This document shows, piece after piece, positions 14,653 to 16,274 of a stretch of DNA of 16,274 bases (position 1 is its first letter; each line of letters opens with the position of its first letter). Location: NCBI GenBank assembly GCA_013214975.1, contig JABSPR010000137.1:1-16274 (forward strand), read 5' to 3'. This DNA is from Flavobacteriales bacterium. Its GTDB lineage: Bacteria > Bacteroidota > Bacteroidia > DT-38. Below the pieces are notes generated by a model that saw only the letters and a program-made list of their open reading frames with translations, had not been told where the DNA came from and did not search any database. Both the position numbers and the translations under genes were made by a program.

Positions 14653-16274
14653 ATGAAGAGAATACTATTAATTACTTTCCTTTCTATAAATATAGCTGGG
14701 TTGTCTAATATGATGGTTTTAGCAAACGATGTGGTTAAAATAGAAAGTTCGGAGCACACAGAATTAGATCATCATGCTACGCAAGAAGCTGTAGGTCATG
14801 GTGGTGAAGAACACGCTGGAGGGCATGATTCACATGGCTTAGATGCCCTTTTCTTTATCATTATCGCACTTCTTGTAGGCGCTGCTACTCGGCACTTTTT
14901 AAAGAAAAGTCCCATACCGTTTACCGTTATGCTATTGTTGTTCGGATTAGGTCTGGGATTACTTGCTCGACAAGGTTTCTTTGATGTTTGGGAGTTTGGT
15001 TTTATGGAAATGGATGTTCATATCATACACCAATCGATGGATTGGGCGGCTAACATTAATCCACATTTGTTACTTTTTGTATTCCTTCCAATATTGATAT
15101 TCGAGGCGGCCTTTGCCATGGATGTGCACGTATTTAAAAAGTCGGTAACAAACGCCACGATACTAGCTGTCCCAGGAATTTGTATCGCTTTAGGTCTAAC
15201 TGCGGCAATGGTTATTGGATGTCAGATGCTAGGAATAGGATTTGAAGGCTGGGGTTGGCCAATGGCGTTAATGTTTGGTTCTGTGATTAGCGCAACTGAC
15301 CCTGTTGCAGTGGTAGCGTTGTTAAAGGAGCTTGGTGCTAGTAAAAAGCTGGGTACCCTTATCGAGGGGGAATCATTGCTAAATGACGGTACGGCAATTG
15401 TAATTTTTATGGTGTTTTTCTTGGGGATCACTGGTTCTGCTTCAGAAACAAATGGGTTTGTAGAGTTTTTATATGTAGCTGTTGGTGGTACGGTTGTCGG
15501 ACTAATTATAGGCGGTGTAGTTTTGGCATGGGTTAAGAAAGTATTCAATGATGCATTAGTTGAGATTAGTGTAATCGTAGCTGCCGCGTACCTTGCATTC
15601 TTTGCAGCAGAACATTTTTTACACGTTTCAGGGGTGCTAGCATTAGTTGCTTTAGGCCTTGTAATGGCGGGAGTTGGTAGAACAAGGATTAGTCCTGAGG
15701 TGGAGCATTTTATGCACGAGTTTTGGGAGCTGGCAGGCTTTATAGCTAACTGTTTACTTTTCCTTATAGTGGGAGTTGTAATTGCAATTCGAGTTGAATT
15801 TTCGATGGCGAACTTCATTATGTTAGGTATAATTTATGTCGGTATTCATGTTGTACGGGCTATTGTAATTGCAGCTTGTTATCCATTTATGAAAAACACT
15901 GGCTATGGCCTGCCAGTAAAGGATGCCATTGTAGTTTGGTATGGCGCCTTGCGTGGTGCCATTGGTTTGGCTCTGGCTTTAATTGTTGCTAATGCAGAGG
16001 TGATCCCAGTTGAAATTAGAGATCAGTTTCTGTTTTTAATCGCAGGAACGGTTACGCTAACATTATTAGTAAACGCAACAACAATAAGGTTCTTAGTTAA
16101 TAAATTGGGCTTAACGGACATCCCTCCAGTTAAGGCTATAATGATGTCGAATGCTTACCACAACATTTCTGTTAATTCGGAGAATAGTGTAGACTTACTT
16201 AAATCCGATCGTTTTATGAGTGGAGCGAATTGGAATGCCGTTAGAGAGTTTATCCCTGCTCCAATTAAATTTAA
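14653..16274 (+). CDS. SOS1/NhaP-like Na+/H+ antiporter (CPA1 family), partial at the 3' side
   Basis: An open frame from ATG 14653 runs off the window end (540 codons seen). A signal peptide-like or first hydrophobic segment (1-25) is followed by a polar stretch (26-62) with seven histidines (35, 40, 41, 49, 54, 58, 61), then about a dozen membrane segments (about 64-485). CPA1 motifs are clear: A-T-D-P-V-A-V-V-A-L-L-K-E-L-G (214-228) with ion-site T215/D216, E-G-E-S-L-L-N-D-G-T-A (238-248) with N244/D245, and G-A-L-R-G-A-I-G-L (431-439) with the conserved arginine. The wording resembles plant SOS1, as does F-W-E-L-A-G-F-I-A-N (357-366). After residue 486 a soluble cytoplasmic region begins and continues outside the window. 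The gene lies 11 nt after the cyclase gene. It should exchange Na+ (or K+) for H+ across the inner membrane. What the C-terminal domain is cannot be seen here. Confidence 0.93.
   Translation, partial: MKRILLITFLSINIAGLSNMMVLANDVVKIESSEHTELDHHATQEAVGHGGEEHAGGHDSHGLDALFFIIIALLVGAATRHFLKKSPIPFTVMLLLFGLGLGLLARQGFFDVWEFGFMEMDVHIIHQSMDWAANINPHLLLFVFLPILIFEAAFAMDVHVFKKSVTNATILAVPGICIALGLTAAMVIGCQMLGIGFEGWGWPMALMFGSVISATDPVAVVALLKELGASKKLGTLIEGESLLNDGTAIVIFMVFFLGITGSASETNGFVEFLYVAVGGTVVGLIIGGVVLAWVKKVFNDALVEISVIVAAAYLAFFAAEHFLHVSGVLALVALGLVMAGVGRTRISPEVEHFMHEFWELAGFIANCLLFLIVGVVIAIRVEFSMANFIMLGIIYVGIHVVRAIVIAACYPFMKNTGYGLPVKDAIVVWYGALRGAIGLALALIVANAEVIPVEIRDQFLFLIAGTVTLTLLVNATTIRFLVNKLGLTDIPPVKAIMMSNAYHNISVNSENSVDLLKSDRFMSGANWNAVREFIPAPIKF

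Noticed and set aside
15222..15818. 198-aa open frame on the minus strand
   Set aside because: It lies antisense inside the antiporter gene, is a low-complexity Thr/Ser/Asn/Pro-rich translation with no domain, and is explained by the codon use of the membrane protein.

Overview
The window looks like chromosome of an AT-rich member of Bacteroidota, most likely a marine flavobacterium-like lineage. Support comes from a secreted protein with SprB-type repeats and a type IX secretion (T9SS) C-terminal sorting domain, a PorE-like TPR/PD40/CRD/OmpA envelope protein, a long (1111 aa) SecA with the large insertion seen in this phylum, a DUF2795 protein, signal peptides ending in F-G-Q or F-A-Q, and two sites resembling the Bacteroidota -7 promoter box TAnnTTTG. 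I see no tRNA, rRNA, CRISPR array, insertion sequence or phage gene, and no gene-free stretch over 300 bases.

Layout: (1) 4-3864, all minus strand: a frameshifted T9SS-exported SprB-repeat protein, two small lipoproteins (one His-rich, one with four extra cysteines), then a tight operon of a secreted TPR protein, an AlkD-type DNA glycosylase and a YjbR/MmcQ protein. (2) 4011-6056, plus strand: the PorE-like protein. (3) 6069-11157, minus strand: a class I SAM methyltransferase, a PduO-type cob(I)alamin adenosyltransferase with a TTG start, a DUF2795 protein and secA. The PorE-like gene and secA converge, and both stop codons lie in the arms of one hairpin. (4) 11248-16274, plus strand: a DASS/SLC13 transporter, a multidomain class III adenylate cyclase, and an SOS1/NhaP-like Na+/H+ antiporter that runs off the window end.

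The most interesting part is 12809-16274. The cyclase carries GAF-like, coiled-coil and catalytic domains with ATP-specifying residues, and is fused to a C-terminal HD metal-hydrolase domain that could degrade a cyclic nucleotide. The antiporter follows after 11 nt, and its transmembrane motifs resemble plant SOS1. Plant SOS1 and animal sperm SLC9C exchangers carry C-terminal cyclic-nucleotide-binding domains, and the sperm exchanger works with a soluble adenylate cyclase. This pair could therefore be a compact bacterial cAMP-controlled cation/proton exchange module. The part of the antiporter that would show a binding domain lies outside the window, so this is a hypothesis.
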